Assembly (NCBI RefSeq): GCF_014529535.1
Contig: NW_023503409.1
Coordinates: 8,742,390 to 8,806,389, forward strand
Length of the DNA: 64,000 nt
Reading direction: 5' to 3'
Source: Bradysia coprophila
Lineage: Eukaryota > Arthropoda > Insecta > Diptera > Sciaridae
In this document: positions 1 to 22,700 of the stretch, one piece after another
How the letters are laid out: every line of letters starts with the position of its first letter
Numbering within the stretch: the first letter of the stretch is position 1
Position numbers and translations under genes: made by a program
The notes under the pieces: model-generated
The model's database searches: none
The model's input: the letters and a program-made list of their open reading frames with translations, nothing else
What the model was told of the DNA's origin: nothing

Positions 1-235
1 ATAATTCTTTGATATAATTTCAAAGCTGCTTCTTCTCTGGAGAATTGCAATGTTTTTACATCGGCGAACATTTCCATTGACGTAATCGGTGTAAATTTCA
101 CTCCACCACAAATCGTCCTCAATGCCTTGTTTTGTACTATTTCGAGTTGTTTGTTGACTGAATCACTAGCTGTTATATCAGTAATTCTTCTCCGTACGTG
201 AGGACTGGGTGAATGTACATATTGTAAGTCAGCAG
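1..235 (-). mobile_element. Decayed non-LTR retrotransposon fragment, region after the reverse transcriptase
   Basis: Read on the minus strand, one frame gives QLEIVQNKALRTICGG followed by KFTPITSMEMFADV and a helix-rich tail; another frame gives YNMYIHPVLTYGEELL just before it. This is the usual segment after the reverse transcriptase of jockey/I/LOA-like LINEs (an 'HPVLTYG' strand, then 'VQNKALR'). The two parts lie in different frames and a stop intervenes, so it is a dead copy. The window starts inside it. It lies in opposite orientation to, and differs in sequence from, the LINE that begins at about 380. Confidence 0.7.
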
Positions 236-379
236 CAATGTGTCTCTCGATGTTCCCCACATTAATAGCTCTAACCTCAACTGAATGCAAATGTTTTGAA
301 CTCAGCTCAAAATAAGTTTTAATTTTTTGTGGTTTTATTTCTTTTCAATATTCATTCCTTAAAAATATAAAATCGAAAA

Positions 380-1985
380 GTGACCCGAAGTTCCAATCTA
401 AGCGAGTTCTACTTGATGCTCTACCAATAATCGGTGCGATATTCGCCGATGTCGTCAACTCATCGATAGAATTTGCAATTTGCCCAGAAAAATGGAAAAA
501 AGCGATGGTTTCTCCGATTCCTAAGATTACTGGAACTGTAAAGTGTGAAGAATTCAGACCCGTAAACACACTACAAATATATGAAAAGTATTGGAAGACG
601 CAATTAAAGAATACCTGGAAATGCATGTAGAGCTGAATGAAATAATTATCGAAGAGCAATCAGGATTTAGAGCACGGCATTCATGTGAGACAGCACTGAA
701 CATTGTACTAATGAACTGGAAGGAGGAAATAGCAAAAGGAAAAATTATTGTTGCAATTTTTCTGGACCTGAAACGCGCCTTTGAGACAATCTACAGGAAT
801 AAGCTTTTACGGAAGTTGGAGCAGCTGGGGATCAAAGGACGAGAATTGGAATGGATGAGGAGTTATTTGGCGCAGAGGACTCAAGCAACGAAGTTCGGAG
901 GAGCAACGTCGTCGGAATCTGCAGTGGAAATAGGCCTGCCACAAGGATCCAAGCTAGCCGCTTTACTATTCTTGCTTTACATCAATGACATCAAAACCTG
1001 CTTACTACACTTAATGATCATGTTATTCGCTGATGACACGTTACTGTATTACAGTGGTGATAATATAAAGGACATTGAAATAAAAGTGAACGAAGACCTG
1101 GAAAGAGTGAATAAATGGCTGAATGTAAACAAACTTAAACTAAATGTTCAAAAGACTAAACTTATAGTGATAACAATGGACGAAGAAAGAGAATATGATA
1201 TAGACGTTAATGTTTTTACATTGAAGTATCTAGGTATGATGATTAACTCGAATCTGAAAATGAAGAGTCATCACGAATATCTGTGTAAAAAAGTAGCTAA
1301 AAAGATTGGTTTTTTCGCGCGTATCAGCAACAAGCTATCCATCGAGATTCGAGAATAGAATCAAAGTGTACAAATCGATAATAGCACCCCATTTCGAATA
1401 CTGCTCCTCAATACTATCATCACTTGACGTGGGAGAATTTGACCAAATGCAAAAGCTCCAGAACAGAGCAATGAGAATAATTTTGAGATGTAAAACAGAT
1501 ACGAGTGTTAACTTAATGCTGGACACGCTGAAATGGATGAACGTCAAACAAAGAATTTGGTACAGAACCATGATGGTGGTCTATCAGTTAAAGCACAGGT
1601 TGTTACCAAATTACCTATCAAACAAAGTGAATTACGTCGGAGACTCAAACCCTTACAACGTTCGAAACGCAACGGATTTCAGACTGAACAATGACGTAAG
1701 GCAACGCACTTCAAGCAAAAGTGCTATTTATGACAGCTGCCAAATAGAGTACTTTTTGTCCAACTCTTTTTACAGTGTAAAATTTTGCATGGAGCACTGT
1801 CAAGTTTAAGTACCCTATTTAGAGTGCCACTTTTGCTTGAAGTGCGTTGCGTAAGGCAATCAAAATTCTACGAGGGACTAAAAATGTTTAACGAGCTACC
1901 AATGGACATCAAAATGGCGAACGATTCAATAATGTTTAAGAGACTGTTGAGTGAGTACATGAAAACAAAGTTTATAATGAGATGA
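380..1985 (+). mobile_element. Degenerate LINE reverse transcriptase (CR1/jockey-like), frameshifted and MITE-interrupted
   Basis: The protein trace runs from a CPEKWKKAMVSPIPK segment (about 490-530) through QSGFRARHSCETAL, the motif-A strand FLDLKRAFE (catalytic Asp), GLPQGSKLAALLF and the catalytic FADDTLLY box (near 1030), then KYLGMMI and the distal IAPHFEYCSSIL / QNRAMRIIL region. This is a typical order for a LINE ORF2 reverse transcriptase. There is a frame change near 580-600, another near 1310-1330, and a 148-bp MITE within the C-terminal part. The coding trace resumes after the MITE (YEGLKMFNELPMDIK) and stops at 1983-1985. No endonuclease domain is visible upstream, so the copy is 5'-truncated and inactive. 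The clade assignment is tentative. Confidence 0.85.
1702..1849. mobile_element. MITE, family 1 (TIR CAACGCACTTCAAG, 7-bp target duplication)
   Basis: A 148-bp element whose ends are inverted repeats (CAACGCACTTCAAGCAAAAG at the left, its complement at the right). It is flanked by the direct repeat CGTAAGG (1695-1701 and 1850-1856). It interrupts the LINE protein trace, which resumes directly after it, so the insertion is younger than the LINE. It has no coding capacity. Related copies are at 10760-10913 and 18864-19333. Confidence 0.85.
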
Positions 1986-1989
1986 CCGA

Positions 1990-3255
1990 TGAAAATAATA
2001 AAAATGAAATGAAATGTAACGAAAGATCGAAGGAACAAAATGAGAAGTTTAATCAAATATTAGAGTAAAGTATAGATTAAAGTGTAAAACAAAGTGTAAA
2101 TTAAATTGTAAAGAACCATAGCAAGGCTAAACGAATACATACATAAGTTCCGAGACTCCCTTAAATAGAGAGTCTTTTCATGTGCAACGAATCTATGTAC
2201 GTTTCTCCTGCTTAAAGAATAGAAAACGATGTGGAACGAATAAAACTTCAGAACTACAAGCGTATTACAAGAAAAAGGGCTCGAACGAGTCAAAAGGGTC
2301 AACTGAAGGCTGTTGGTTTCGATCGACGAAGAATGTAAATCAATAGCGTCATAAAATTGGATTTAATAAGGAATTGTCACATACAAGAACAAGACTCTCA
2401 AACTAAACACTTATTGATTTGAAAGTGAAATATGTTACTCCTTAGAATTGTTAGACACGCTGGAGCTACGTGGTTCATTTTTTAAAATATTTTTTTTTGG
2501 AAATAAATGAAATAAATGTGGAAAGTTCTCCACAGTAAACAGCTAGTCCCTTGTTATAATCCATCATTTACAGTATTACTCCACATATTATTCAGAAGTG
2601 AGAGTAATAAGTATAACATGACCAGTTCCACAACCTGTCCCGTGATGAACGAGTAAACCGTTCAGAACTAATTGACATCTTTTTGGCTAGGACATTCTTC
2701 AAATCGTTTTTTTTTTACCACGAAATCCAGATATGTAAAAACGTACAAAAATATAGATCATGTTGTCTTCTACGTTAGTCACGGTCAGGGATTGCTTCAC
2801 AAAAAACTGTCTTGGCTTCAGAAACCCGAAGAGAAACACAAACATCACAAATAAATAGCATCAGAACTAACTTATAAGAGACGTGCTAGTAGCATTAAAC
2901 AAGTTGATTGTGAATTTCATAACATTTCACATTTTCTCAAGGTTCTAATGATTATGTTAAAACAAACCATTCGAAAATCATTTGACTGAAAGCATTGGAA
3001 CCAGATATTATGTTTGCTAATAATTAATTAAATTCGTTCAGTTCGTTTGATTTTGATGAGTTTAACCTGTTACAAAGGACTGTCGTGTTTTGTCGATAAC
3101 GATATTTACAAACAAATGAAGTAAAATATATGAAAGTACGAAGATCAAACGAAGTAATAGATCTGGTAGTAAGAACTGCTGATATGCTGACCGTTTGTGA
3201 AAATTTATTCATAAAATTTTAGTATATTCCTAGTACACCTCTGCTTTGAATTAAT
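1990..3255. other. Gene-free stretch
   Basis: AT-rich, with only short chance reading frames. The first part (to about 2300) may be the 3' tail of the LINE. A GAAGTAATAGAT box at about 3150, shared with a dispersed repeat family in this window, is the only recognisable item. I see no gene. Confidence 0.5.
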
Positions 3256-3260
3256 AAGGT

Positions 3261-3310
3261 TCCCCACCTAAAACTCATGCTAATACTTAGAACGAATAAA
3301 TTTTTATCAC
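3261..3310 (+). promoter_or_regulatory. Core promoter region of the first cysteine-rich gene
   Basis: TCCCCACCTAAA lies 139 bp upstream of the start codon, and an ATAAA-type TATA box followed by TTATCAC (a GATA-factor site on the other strand) lies about 96-105 bp upstream. The downstream paralogue has the same pieces in the same order at almost the same distances (4431-4478). The surrounding sequence is diverged, which argues that these blocks are kept by function. Confidence 0.45.
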
Positions 3311-3399
3311 AGTCAAGCACAAATAAAAATTGTAATAACATTGGCATATTCTCATCGTACTGCGACGAGTGTTGTGAATCTATTTTCCTTTAAAACAAA

Positions 3400-4248
3400 A
3401 TGAATTTCTTTAACAATTTCGTTTGTTACTTCTTATTGTTGGTTTTTGTAAATATTTGTTCAGCCGATGACAGTGACGTTGGGTTTCTAAATGTGACCTG
3501 TAATCAAGCTAGTGATTGCTACGTCCTAGAGAGTCATGGCCTTTCATTGGCCTGCTGGCATAGTGTGAACAAGTGTAAATGTCAGAACACATTCAGATCT
3601 GATTTTCATTTGAAATGGGAGAATGGCAAATGTCTAATGTCCAAATATGGTCCATGTGGTGCTAACGGAAACCTTGAAGTGGGTTGTCAAGACGGTTTTG
3701 TCTGCGTGGAAAATCAATGTCGCGACCCCACAGATACAAGCTCAAGATCAGTTAAGGTGACCCCATTCATTTTCACCGAATCGAAATGTTTTGAAGGTTG
3801 TTCAATCAACGAGTTGAGACTGAGATGTAACCGCGACTCAGACCAATGTGAATGTGCGAAAATATACGTTGCTGATGCTAGAGGCACTTATTGGGATATT
3901 AGAAGTTACGATGGCAACAACAACTGTTCAGTGGGAAAATTCGGTCCGTGCGGAAGCAAAAATGGAATAGTCATTGATTGTCATGGCGATGGAATAACGT
4001 GCATAAACGGAAGGTGTTTGGACGCAAATCATTTGACTTCGGACGTTGGTGAAGAATGTGCTTCGAAGGAAAATTGTGTAGAAGGATTACTGTGCTCTCG
4101 AAGCAATGTGTGCATTCAACCATTCTCATTGCCGGAAAATAAAATCTGTTCCTCTGATGAGGAGTGTCAGCAGGGACTACAATGTAAACGATTACATGGA
4201 CCTTGGAGCTCGCCATTTTGCACGAAAATAAATAACTTGGCGGAATGA
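3400..4248 (+). CDS. Secreted cysteine-rich protein, tandem paralogue 1 (282 aa)
   Basis: The single-exon frame begins with a hydrophobic signal peptide (about residues 1-22, ending ..VNICSA). The mature part has more than 20 cysteines in three spaced modules. Two of them look like internal repeats: a KYGPCGANG..GCQDGFVCVENQC unit and a KFGPCGSKNG..CHGDGITCINGRC unit, followed by an EB/Dickkopf-N-like tail (EECASKENCVEGLLCS...CSSDEECQQGLQCK). Candidate N-glycosylation sites include NVT near the mature N-terminus and NCS mid-protein. Such proteins are extracellular and disulphide-bonded; I do not recognise a specific function. A polyadenylation signal AATAAA lies at 4339-4344. The neighbour at 4572 is a close duplicate. 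The start is the first ATG, directly ahead of the signal peptide. Confidence 0.9.
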   Translation: MNFFNNFVCYFLLLVFVNICSADDSDVGFLNVTCNQASDCYVLESHGLSLACWHSVNKCKCQNTFRSDFHLKWENGKCLMSKYGPCGANGNLEVGCQDGFVCVENQCRDPTDTSSRSVKVTPFIFTESKCFEGCSINELRLRCNRDSDQCECAKIYVADARGTYWDIRSYDGNNNCSVGKFGPCGSKNGIVIDCHGDGITCINGRCLDANHLTSDVGEECASKENCVEGLLCSRSNVCIQPFSLPENKICSSDEECQQGLQCKRLHGPWSSPFCTKINNLAE

Positions 4249-4430
4249 GCGTTAATAATAGAGTAAAGCGGCCGAGAGTAAACATCCGCCTATTCATTAG
4301 AAATTTATCATATTCCAAATCTGTAAATTAGATTCTTGAATAAAATTGCAAAGCTTGAAAAATCTACTGGTTTGATTTTGCTTCTCGAAAATGCAATGCA
4401 TCCCTGGTTATAATTTAAAAAAACAAAACG

Positions 4431-4478
4431 TCCCCACCTAAATCAACTAGCTACATAAATATAAATAATCGTTATCAC
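4431..4478 (+). promoter_or_regulatory. Core promoter region of the second cysteine-rich gene
   Basis: TCCCCACCTAAA starts 141 bp before the ATG. TATAAATA (4460-4467) and TTATCAC (4472-4478) follow, mirroring the upstream paralogue. TTATC is the complement of the GATA core. A TCAGTT initiator-like sequence lies at 4561, but it would leave a leader of only a few bases, so a start about 25-30 bp after TATAAATA is more likely. Confidence 0.5.
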
Positions 4479-4571
4479 GTCGAGTCAAACAAAATAAGAT
4501 TAACACCAGATTGGCAAAGTACATATATCATCCGATAGACCGTAAAACACTTCTTTTCGTTCAGTTCGAAA

Positions 4572-5435
4572 ATGAATCTCATTAAAAATTGTGTTCGTGA
4601 CTTCTTATTAGTTATATGTTTTGTAACAATTTGCTCAGCCGATAACGTTGACGACGGATTTCTAAATGTGACATGTAATGAAGCTCAAGATTGTTACGTC
4701 CTTGACAATGTGAATCAGGGCCTTTGGTTGGCTTGCTGGTACAACGTACACAAGTGTAAATGTCAGAACACAATTTCATCCGATTTCAATCTGAAATGGG
4801 ATAGTGGAAAATGTCTAATGTCCAAATATGGACCTTGTGGTGCTAAAGGAGAACTTGCAGTCGGTTGTCAAGACGGTTTTGTCTGCGTGGATAATCAATG
4901 TCGTGACCCGACAGACACCACTTCAAGATCAGTGAAGGTGACTCCATTTATTTTCACCGAATCAAACTGTTCCGAAGGTTGTTCGCTCGATGATTTGGAA
5001 TTGAGATGTAGCCGCCACTCAGACCAGTGTGAATGTGCGAAAGTATACATTGCTGACGCCGCAGACACTTACTGGGATATTAGAAGTTACGATGGCAACA
5101 AAAACTGTTCGGTGGGAAAGTTTGGTCCGTGTGGAAACAAAAATGGAATTGTCATTGATTGTCATGGCGATGGAATAACGTGCGTAAACGGACGTTGCTT
5201 GGATCCAAATCATTTGACTTCGGACGTTGGTGAAGAATGTGCCGATAAACGAAACTGTAAAGAAGGATTGCTGTGCTCTCAATCTTCCGTCTGCATTGAA
5301 CCATTCTCATTGCCAGAGGAAAAATTATGTGGCACTGACGAAGAGTGCCAAAAAGGACTGCAATGTAAACGATTACATGGACCTTGGAGCTCAGCATTTT
5401 GCACCAGGACCACTTCGGAAAATGAAAATGAATGA
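4572..5435 (+). CDS. Secreted cysteine-rich protein, tandem paralogue 2 (287 aa)
   Basis: It aligns with the upstream paralogue over its whole length, with the same signal peptide layout (..VTICSA), the same cysteine spacing and near-identical blocks (SRSVKVTPFIFTES, DIRSYDGN, VIDCHGDGITC, CKRLHGPWSS). The differences are concentrated near the N-terminus of the mature protein and in the C-terminal tail (here ..RTTSENENE). It is intronless like its neighbour and in direct orientation 323 bp downstream, so it arose by tandem duplication including the promoter. An AATAAA signal lies at 5525-5530. The product is presumably secreted; EB/Dickkopf-N-like cysteine modules are the nearest family description. 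The function is unknown. Confidence 0.9.
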   Translation: MNLIKNCVRDFLLVICFVTICSADNVDDGFLNVTCNEAQDCYVLDNVNQGLWLACWYNVHKCKCQNTISSDFNLKWDSGKCLMSKYGPCGAKGELAVGCQDGFVCVDNQCRDPTDTTSRSVKVTPFIFTESNCSEGCSLDDLELRCSRHSDQCECAKVYIADAADTYWDIRSYDGNKNCSVGKFGPCGNKNGIVIDCHGDGITCVNGRCLDPNHLTSDVGEECADKRNCKEGLLCSQSSVCIEPFSLPEEKLCGTDEECQKGLQCKRLHGPWSSAFCTRTTSENENE

Positions 5436-5530
5436 TTTCTCATCACCAATTCAAAGATGAGATGGCTACATAATTAGAATAAGTAATTTCTCGCGAATTT
5501 ATTGATCTACTCAATCGTCTTTGCAATAAA

Positions 5531-8145
5531 ATGTTTCGATCTTTTTACTCTGCTTCATTTATTTGTTTACAAACGAAAAACTCACACTGTTGCTTCCATG
5601 CATACAATTCGGCCACATTTTTTTCTTCAACAAATGAGTCAACACTAAATGAAATTGATTCAGACCTTTACGAAAAAAACTGGAATTACAAGTTCAATCA
5701 CGAGATAAAGCTACGTTGATAAGATAAGATAAATCGACTTGAAAAGATAATATTTTTTCATCTATTAACAACTCGAATTGATCGTGGGGGGCAGAAAAAC
5801 GTTTCTTATCCAGGGAAATATTTTACTGAACCAAGTTATCGTGAGGCTGAAGGAGAGAACCTTTTGCACGCAGTGAAAATACACCAAAAGAAGTAGTAGA
5901 CTCGATAAAAGTAATGATGTTGCTGGTGTGTCGCCACAAAGGTAATAAAAGGTGTTGAATGAAATCATTTAATGTCCCCCAACACTGCCATCGATAAGCA
6001 CCTGCGTCAATACTAAATTCATCGCCTCTATACACTCTTGTAATTTATCCATTCACTTTGTGTTTGACTGAAGCAATAAATTCTCTTTGTTCAACATAAA
6101 GATTTGTCGGTTATTATTTTCCTGTGCGAGATTCTTCATCAAGTATCAAGGTAAAGAACTGGATTTCATCAGGTTATGGGCCCAGCACGCTTCCACTGCG
6201 CTACTCTGCTGGTTATCTGCTGATCAACACAAATTTTTTCTTAAGATCATAATACAGACGCGTTCTTAACACAGCTTCGATCCATATCTATCAGTCATTT
6301 TTCTAAAATAAAAAGTTATTCTCCTCACATCCAACGAACACGTTTTTGATAATCAGAAATTATAAACGGAATTAGAACTCGTAATCAGAAACGCTTATAG
6401 ATAAAAACTGTTCCGCCACAAGTACAAAGTCGTGAAGTGTTTTGGAGATTAGGAAGCCTCGACATCAAAAGTATATGTAGTTTTGCAATCGTTAATTGTA
6501 TACGCATGATTTCATCAATGGAAATACACATTGCTGAAGCTCTGATACCAGAGGCATACCGGAAGTCTTGTAGAAAGCATATCATGGCCAGGTAAATAAT
6601 CATTCTGATGACTAATCAATTTCTCAATATTTTCTGTTGTAAAATCCATTACTTCGTTAGTTTTAACATGACAGTAAGTATAACGAAACGAAGCAAGATT
6701 ACAATTTGGCAATTTGGGGAATGTTTTCTGGTTTTAGCCTGTCACAGACTGCAAGCATATTAACAGTTTTACTATTCAAACTATTCACGCCATAAGTGCG
6801 GTCGAAATTCAAAACGCAAAGTGCGGAGGTCTTTTTAACGCAGCGTCATTCCCATACAAGTGAGCGTTGAAATGTATTTTTCGGTTCACTTTTTCATTGA
6901 ATCGTTCGCTTGAAATTCAAATTTTAGGCACAATTACGGCGTGAATTACTTCATTTGATCGAAGATTTTCTTAGATTGATTTAAGAAATCTTTTACTTCA
7001 TTTGTTTTGAACATGCTTTTTCCTATGTAAGACCTCAGAGCTTGTCGTTTATTCCTGCTGTCGTTGTCGATAACAGATGATAGCTGTCTGTAACAGGCTA
7101 GTTGAGTTGGACTGATCGCTATGTATTTAAATACAACCCTACCTTAGTCAGGATATGGTATCACATACGTTTTGCATCATAAAAGCTTATTAATTACCTT
7201 ATTCGTCATTGTCCACAACAGATTAAGTAGCAGGTCCCTCTTCTATACACTTCAATGCGAATTAACAACTATACTAACCCATACGAGAAAAATACAAACA
7301 AATACAAACAAACATGCAACAAATCCAAGTGAACAGGCAAGTGAATTCATCAATGAACCCAGTGAACAACCTCTTCACTGCGTACCTGTCGCATACCTAT
7401 ACACAAAAAAAAAAGATCTCGACTTATTTATTAATTCTAACATAAACGTAGATACGAGTTTGCGATGAATGTAAATGATCTGTTGCATACCAACTTGTTT
7501 GACTGTGTAACATGTATTTATATGCATAAAACCTTCCAGTTGTGGTATAGTTTCAATGAAAAGGTTCAACTTTTACTCGTAAAATATATACACATACCAG
7601 TGGAACCACAGTGGTTTAAGTTATAAAATGGTTCGTGTACCCGCAACTGTGTATTTGTCAATCGTATGGACTTTGGTTTGAATACGAAATTTCACAGAGA
7701 GACATTTTTCCTGTGTAAAAGTCATATAATATCTTGTTTGCACAAACAATCTTTATTTTGATTGCCATGACGCCCTTTCGAGCACAAAACAAATCCATTT
7801 AACCATTTTCACATACTTAGACTTAAATGTGTAGTGTATTCGTGGCTCCTTCTACGTATCATTTCAGTGTTTTTGTTTCCACAGAAAAAGATGAACTCAG
7901 CAAATATACATTTTTACTAGTGTTGAACGAAGAAGGAAAAAAAAAATTGTTCATAAATCCATTCCATTTCGACTCTCTCGGTTGCGATGATGGAGCTTAT
8001 AAATACGTTGGTATTTGTTAAAAAGATTAAATAAAAATGTAAAATAAAAGTTACATTTAAACGTATGCTCTCAGTCAAATGTGCACCACTGAGTTAATAA
8101 TATTTTTCTGACTTGAATTAGTATTTTAGTCAAGTAAAACCAGTT
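5531..8145. other. Intergenic stretch without a recognisable gene
   Basis: AT-rich DNA between the cysteine-rich pair and yorkie. Open frames are short, lack codon structure and match no family I know. It contains one copy of a dispersed repeat (6725-7115). Nothing else is supported. Confidence 0.5.
6725..7115 (+). repeat. Dispersed repeat family 2, copy A
   Basis: It shares an ordered set of blocks with 24840-25070, 30490-30625 and 48950-49180: TTTTACTTCATTTGTTTT, then CAGAGCTTGTCGTTTATT, then GATAACAGATGATAG and a short GT-rich end. No inverted ends or coding potential are visible. The conserved blocks with loose spacing fit an old non-autonomous element. Confidence 0.55.
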
Positions 8146-8149
8146 GTTG

Positions 8150-8859
8150 CGTAGAGGCGGGGACAATCGCGAGTTGTTGATCCGTTCGGGCGCCTTAAGA
8201 CGGATGCTATTTTTACTGTTTCAAGTGATTTAAATCTATTTTCGGTTATAAAAATAGAAAAACAATTTTCTTTTTCGCGTCAAAAAAGAAAAGAAAAAAA
8301 AGAAAAACAAAAATACAAAAAAAAATAATGAAATTTTGTGTGTAGGAACTGGTGAATCTTATCTTTGTGTGTTTATATTAGCCCCATAATAATTACCTAC
8401 ACGTATTGCCTTATTTATTTGAAATTTACTGAGCAATCTGTTAATATTTTTCGTCGTTTTCAACATTCGTCATCAAAAGTTTAACTGAAAATTAAATTTT
8501 TGTTTTTAATCACAACTTTTTGTGTGTAAATTTTATTAATTTTCTTGTGCTATTTTTCGTGCTAATAAATTTATAATTGACTATGTTTGTCGTAATTTAA
8601 AAATAACTTCATACAAGAGTAGACACTAGCCATCAATAAAGAATTAAAAAAAATTTCTTTGGCCGTATTGTGTGGCTGTGTGTATATGTGTTTTTTGTTG
8701 GAGACGAGTGGTTTATGTGAAACAATTATATATACTACACTACAACATTACATATCGTAGCGTATATATATGTACATATCGAACCATTAAGCGAAGATTT
8801 TTTTTTTCTGTTAAATAAATATTTTGTGTTAACAAGGTGAAAATAAAAATCGACTGAAG
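8150..8859 (+). promoter_or_regulatory. Probable yorkie promoter and 5' leader
   Basis: A GC-rich island in AT-rich surroundings (8150-8210, including GAGGCGGGGACAATCGCG and TTCGGGCGCC) lies about 650 bp upstream of the yorkie start codon. The intervening sequence is AT-rich and without coding potential, as expected for a long leader. The start codon sits in a good context (GAAGATGG). The transcription start was not located. Confidence 0.35.
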
Positions 8860-19703
<10,844 letters not shown>

Positions 19704-22700
19704 AGTTTGGTCAATTTGAATTTTATTTTTATTTTTTTGTAAAGTATTAGCTGAAATAGGTGTTAAAATTTTACTTATTAATTTGTACGGATATTATTTA
19801 AAACTTAAGTCTAATCATGCCAACGACGATATGGTTGAGTAATAAAATATAAATGACGTTCTTTTCGGAAGGAAGGAGAAAGAGAAAGAGAGTTTGTTGT
19901 CATCAGATTTTATTTGACGAAATGAGAAAACTGCAATCGAAAATCTGAAAATGCGTTTATTAACCGACGCAATTGAGACGGTTTCTTTTCTTATGAAAAC
20001 GAAAAACAAATGAGGAATTCTATTATATATTGTGTCGTTATAATATATCTATATGCGTGCAGAGTCAATTTAAAATTGTTTTTTTGTATTAATTTAAAAT
20101 ATAAAAATTTGTTAAACCAAATCTCGCACCTATTTCCCGGGTGGAAATAGTCAAAAAGTCGGACATTTTTATGTGTATATATATTCGAACCGAATGCGTA
20201 TACATAAATTACTGGTACGGCAATGTGTGATGATCGTTTTTAATTATTAAATTTTTATTTGTGTCTTAAAAAAGCTTTCGTATTTTAAAGATTTTTGTTT
20301 TGATAATTTTTAATTTTTACGTTACGCTTAAAAGAACCCATTTTTTATATCTGGATAAATGTTCGTCACAGACGAAACAAAACAAAATATTTATGCGATA
20401 AAAACAAACAAACTGATGATGATGTGTTTGAAGTCAGTGCATTTTTTGAATTCGTTCATTTTGATGATGAAAAAAAAAAGTAGAAAGAAAATCCATGAAA
20501 TTCAAACTCTCTGCATGATCTAAACTTGGAAAAATGATCGATGACCCAAGGAACTTAAAAAAAAAGGAAATTTAAATCAAAATCAAAGCAAATAACACGA
20601 TTTTTCCCGACTATATTTTCTAAATTTATTTATTTGCGTACATTTATATTAGGATGATATTAATGCTTCGAAGTGCCTTTATTTCAACATATCTATTATA
20701 TACGCATTAGCGTGTAATGTAATTTTATATAAAAAAGATTTAAAAAAAAAATTATTTCTAATTAAGTCGTTGTGTCAACGCTTATTTTTGTATGTCTTTG
20801 CTCAAAAAATAATTTATGGAAAAAGTAGAAAGAGAAATAAAACAAATCCCTTGACCCGACTGCAATTAGCTTAAGATCCGAATGCGCAAAAACGAAATTA
20901 AGAACCAAAAGGAGTAGAGCGAAACGAGACGAAAGAAACTCGGAAATGAAAAATTCCATTTCACTAGTCCGCTTCACTCTATATAGTTAATGTTTCCAAT
21001 TTTAAGTGCCTACAACATGATCAACATCAGCAAAAAAAATGTTTTCGAGATCCGTTCCATTAAAAAAAATTATTTTAAAAATTTCCCGCACTTAAATATC
21101 GATAAAGTCGAGATGTGTCCGTTTATATGCCGTCCTTATTAACCTGTCTGATATACTTATACTGAATACTAAAATAAAATTTTTGGAATTAGCTTTGCAT
21201 CAGCCAAAGGTGACAATAGAAAAACGATGAATAATTTTTCTGGGGATTCCTTTTTTCAATAATGCCCTGTGTCATATGCAAAGTCGATTTATTATTTTGT
21301 TATTTTAATTTATATTTATGGTACTTACGTCTTTACTACCAATGATATGTCCAAAAATGTATCATACTTTTCCTACGTCGACAATTCGGTATAATTACAC
21401 ACATTTCTGTTGGGGATTATACAATGCAATATTCAAATGTACCGAATTGTCTTCGGTGAATTTACATTTACTCGACGAAGATCTCACGTAACGGATTGAC
21501 AAAATAATAGCAGAAAATTGTGTCGCTAATAAAATTTTACAATTTATGTTAATTATGGTTTTAGGCTAAAAAAAAGTGTATTTTATCAAAATGTAAATTA
21601 TTTTCAGTTAATTGAAAAGAATTTTATGCAAAAAAAAAACTGAGGCCAAAAGAAGACATACAAAAATACGACATTTATATATCTGCCTTAAATAACTTAG
21701 AATAGTGATACTAAAACAAACGTTTTTTTTTAAATATAATTAAATGTTAATGTTGTGTTCAGACTGCGAGAGAAATCTTATTGGAAAAAAGTTGAAAAAT
21801 CAATTCCAATACAGCCGAAAGCAATCGAATTTCTGTCGAGATTTGCTTCAGCTGATTTTCCAGCTGATCGACTCAGACAAAAACAGAGTTTTTTCACGTG
21901 ATTATAATGATTTTACCACCATCACGCGTGTATGTGACTGTAACTATTTGACCAGACAAACATTACTGTGTTCGTATGAGTGGACCAGCTGGTACAACAG
22001 CTGAAGCAAATTTCGATACAAATTTTTGGTTGCTTTGTGCTGCTGTTGGTATACATATAAAAACAAACAAAAGTCCATCCCAAAATTATCGTCGTTCTTC
22101 ACAATCAAAAACCTGATTTTTTTCTTCAATTAAAACAAAATTTTCTTGATTTTACAAAGAAATGTTCGATCGAGACTAAATAAAACAATGTAACAGTTAG
22201 CAATATATTATACACGATACACTTAAGTAGAAATGAATTTAATTTACAAATATTTTGTATTTTATTATTGAATTATTATTAGAGAGAAAAACGTGCATTA
22301 CTTACCTTTAATTTCAATAATTTAGCTTTTAGAATTATTTGAAAGAAGAAGAAGAAAAAATAAAGTTTTGATTCAAGTATTAAGTGGAATTGAATATAAG
22401 TTTTTCAGTTTGGGATTAATTATTGTTTCTTATGTCACAGAGAAGAGATTTCAAAATTTATTTTCGTCGTTTAAGATTACATCAAACTGTTCTTTTACAT
22501 GATTCGTAATTCTGTTTCATTTTTATTATATTTCTATAATTTTGTGTATAATAATGGAATAAAAGAACGCAATTTAGCACATAGTGATATTTTACTGAAT
22601 TTTTATCTTAAAAAAAGATTTATGAAACAAATCAACAATAAGAAAAAGCAACAAAATGAAAAACATTGAAAAAAAAGAACGATTTTCTTGTCAATTAAAT

